From the NCBI GenBank assembly GCA_902464595.1, contig CABQJX010000134.1, forward strand, positions 1-6,910: 6,910 nucleotides of DNA, written 5' to 3'. This DNA comes from an uncultured Lachnoclostridium sp. GTDB lineage: Bacteria; Bacillota; Clostridia; Lachnospirales; Lachnospiraceae. The position numbers and the translations under genes are program-made. The notes beneath the pieces are model-generated. The model saw only the letters and a program-made list of their open reading frames with translations. It was not told the DNA's origin and made no database searches. Shown here in pieces: positions 6,066-6,910 of this stretch. The first letter of the stretch is position 1, and each line of letters starts with the position of its first letter.

Positions 6066-6437
6066 TTATAAATTCCTCACAACTCCAAAGATCAGGAGCA
6101 ATATGGCCATGATCCACAGGATCGCGGTCTGCACCTTAGTAGGAGAAAAGATTCCTTCTTTTATGTACCGAACAGCCATTTGGAGGAATAGGACGACGCC
6201 GAAGGGAAGCATGAGAAACAGGGCTTCATTGGCATGGAAGGCCGCAGAAAAATCCAGGCGAAGAAGGGACAGGCACATGCGGCTGACGCCGCAGCCGGGA
6301 CAGTCTAATCCGGTGATTGTGTGAAAAAGACAGGGAATGATCGGCCCTCCGGCCTGAAAACATAACAACGCATAAAGCAGACTGGCTCCTAAGAGCCAGC
6401 CTGCTTTTTTTAACAGGATTTTCAGACGCCTATGCAT
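6066..6437 (-). CDS. DUF2752 family small membrane protein
   Basis: Taken from ATG 6437 this is a 123-aa protein. Hydrophobic segments are at about 12-27, 70-89 and 104-120. Between the first two lies the DUF2752 hallmark: TGLDCPGCGVSRMCLSLLRLDFSAAFHAN (42-70), with CPGCG at 46-50 and R53. The cysteine pair suggests metal binding or redox chemistry at the membrane, but the family has no established function. An upstream in-frame TTG at 6443 would add two residues. ATG 6437 is preferred, although no clear ribosome binding site precedes it. It overlaps the end of the DUF4234 gene by 8 nt (ATGCATAG), so translation is probably coupled. The coding sequence contains, on its opposite strand, the likely terminator of the TRAP operon (6374-6411). 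Confidence 0.82.
   Translation of the reverse strand: MHRRLKILLKKAGWLLGASLLYALLCFQAGGPIIPCLFHTITGLDCPGCGVSRMCLSLLRLDFSAAFHANEALFLMLPFGVVLFLQMAVRYIKEGIFSPTKVQTAILWIMAILLLIFGVVRNL
6374..6411 (+). terminator. Rho-independent terminator of the rightward operon, inside the DUF2752 gene
   Basis: Arm AAAGCAGACTGGCTC (6374-6388) and arm GAGCCAGCCTGCTTT (6393-6407) form a 15-bp stem with a single A/C mismatch, closed by loop CTAA (6389-6392). A T tract runs 6405-6411. On the plus strand this is a strong intrinsic terminator; on the minus strand the hairpin is followed by TTTATGC, with too few Ts. It lies about 310 nt after the dctM stop, and no other hairpin-plus-T-run is visible after the operon, so it most likely ends that transcript. 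Confidence 0.75.
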
Positions 6438-6774
6438 TTGCAATGTGTTTATTCAGCTCATTCTGAAGAAGGGCGTAAGAAACGATGCCCAATCCGAACA
6501 GGCCCAAAAGCAGGTAAGCCACAGGAGCGCTTCCGTGGGGCTCGCCGTGCTGGTCATGGATGGTTTCTACCGCCACACCCATCTGATACATCCAGTAAAG
6601 GCCATAGATGCCGCAGGTGACCAGGGTGAGAATGAGAACCATGATACCGCTTGTTCCTGACCGGCCGGAAAGAGAGTTGGTTTCATCATTTAATACCACC
6701 ATCCAATAAATCTCGTACAGTCCGCAGGTGACCAGGGTAAGCAGGATACATACAATAATACTGCGCTGTTTCAT
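6430..6774 (-). CDS. DUF4234 family small membrane protein
   Basis: From ATG 6774 the protein is 114 aa with three hydrophobic segments (about 5-27, 43-65 and 84-104). The first two contain near-identical motifs, LTLVTCGLYEIYWM (12-25) and LTLVTCGIYGLYWM (49-62), the TcGiYglYW signature of DUF4234. The exact 37-residue offset marks an internal duplication. Function is unknown; family members are small integral membrane proteins. A TTG at 6778-6780 is in frame but lies only two bases from AGGAGG (6783-6788), whereas ATG 6774 is eight bases away and is the better start. It is the first gene of a two-gene minus-strand unit with DUF2752. Confidence 0.82.
   Translation of the reverse strand: MKQRSIIVCILLTLVTCGLYEIYWMVVLNDETNSLSGRSGTSGIMVLILTLVTCGIYGLYWMYQMGVAVETIHDQHGEPHGSAPVAYLLLGLFGLGIVSYALLQNELNKHIANA
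6611..6738 (-). repeat. internal direct repeat in the DUF4234 gene
   Basis: The 17-mer CCGCAGGTGACCAGGGT (plus-strand reading) occurs at 6611-6627 and again at 6722-6738, exactly 111 bp (37 codons) apart and in frame. It encodes the TLVTCG core of the two repeated membrane motifs. Confidence 0.85.
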
Positions 6775-6782
6775 ACACAAAT

Positions 6783-6788
6783 CCTCCT
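6783..6788 (-). promoter_or_regulatory. ribosome binding site of the DUF4234 gene
   Basis: AGGAGG on the minus strand sits eight bases before ATG 6774 and only two before the in-frame TTG at 6780. It selects the ATG. Confidence 0.8.
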
Positions 6789-6807
6789 AATGTAAAATAT
6801 CATTTCG

Positions 6808-6836
6808 ATTCTACCATAACCCAAGGGGAGCTGCAA
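6808..6836 (-). promoter_or_regulatory. predicted sigma-A promoter of the DUF4234-DUF2752 unit
   Basis: On the minus strand TTGCAG (6831-6836) is followed after 17 bp by TAGAAT (6808-6813), with TG one base before the -10 (an extended -10). Initiation would be near 6801, giving a leader of about 27 nt to ATG 6774. This separates the unit from whatever lies to the right. Confidence 0.7.
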
Positions 6837-6854
6837 GCACAAACCAGCTTTTAT

Positions 6855-6910
6855 TCACGACATACGCATGAATTGTTTTCCTTCCTCTTTTTCAAAATAT
6901 CTTGTTTTTA
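6855..6910 (-). CDS. possible C-terminal fragment of an unidentified gene
   Basis: One minus-strand frame stays open from the window edge to TGA at 6855-6857 and reads KTRYFEKEEGKQFMRMS. The charged, protein-like composition, and the position just upstream of the DUF4234 promoter, are consistent with the tail of a gene starting outside the window. With only 17 residues, chance cannot be excluded and no family can be named. No terminator is seen after it. Confidence 0.35.
   Translation of the reverse strand, partial: KTRYFEKEEGKQFMRMS

Noticed and set aside
5746..6117. A 123-codon minus-strand frame across the end of dctM
   Set aside because: It is antisense to the conserved C-terminal DctM motifs, has no ribosome binding site, and overlaps the end of the DUF2752 gene in another frame.
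1..6910. CRISPR array, insertion sequence, prophage or defence genes
   Set aside because: No spaced repeat array, transposase, integrase, terminal inverted repeats or toxin-antitoxin-like pair was seen. The tRNA 3' end, where an attachment site would lie, is at the window edge.

Overview
The window looks like a chromosomal segment of a low-to-moderate GC Firmicute. A clostridial, Lachnospiraceae-type gut anaerobe is my best guess, based on AGGAGG-type ribosome binding sites, sigma-A-like promoters, and a TRAP solute-binding protein made as a lipoprotein (lipobox LSAC), as expected in a Gram-positive cell. The organism is inferred from style only and not from a sequence match.

Layout: (1) 1-82, tRNA-Tyr(GTA) on the minus strand, running off the left edge at the CCA end. 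(2) 164-814, a GntR-family regulator of the FCD subfamily, minus strand. (3) 815-1127, an AT-rich divergent control region. It holds a consensus promoter for each direction and, over the rightward promoter, a compact array of GTATAC boxes that is the likely operator. (4) 1128-6063, a six-gene rightward operon: metal-dependent cyclase/hydrolase (PF04199 type), ketopantoate-reductase-family dehydrogenase, YhcH/YiaL/NanQ-family anomerase-like protein, then a complete TRAP transporter (DctP lipoprotein, DctQ, DctM). (5) 6066-6774, a convergent minus-strand pair of small membrane proteins, DUF4234 then DUF2752, with overlapping reading frames and their own extended -10 promoter. (6) 6855-6910, a possible C-terminal fragment of another minus-strand gene.

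How it may work together: the TRAP system would import a carboxylate, as the binding protein keeps the two family arginines. The three enzymes upstream would process it: opening or hydrolysis by the cyclase-family protein, ring-form interconversion by the YhcH-like protein, and reduction of a 2-keto group by the PanE-like dehydrogenase. The divergent GntR-FCD protein probably represses the operon at the GTATAC array until it binds a carboxylate effector. The plan resembles E. coli yiaKLMNO (reductase + YiaL + TRAP for 2,3-diketo-L-gulonate), but with a different reductase family, an added cyclase-family hydrolase and a different regulator family. The substrate is unknown, and no kinase, aldolase or dehydratase is present to complete a pathway.

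The most notable structural points are the 8-bp-phased operator that contains the promoter's own -10 element, a 13-bp box shared in mirror orientation by the two divergent promoters, and a strong rightward terminator buried inside the convergent DUF2752 gene. The last implies a long antisense 3' tail on the TRAP operon mRNA.
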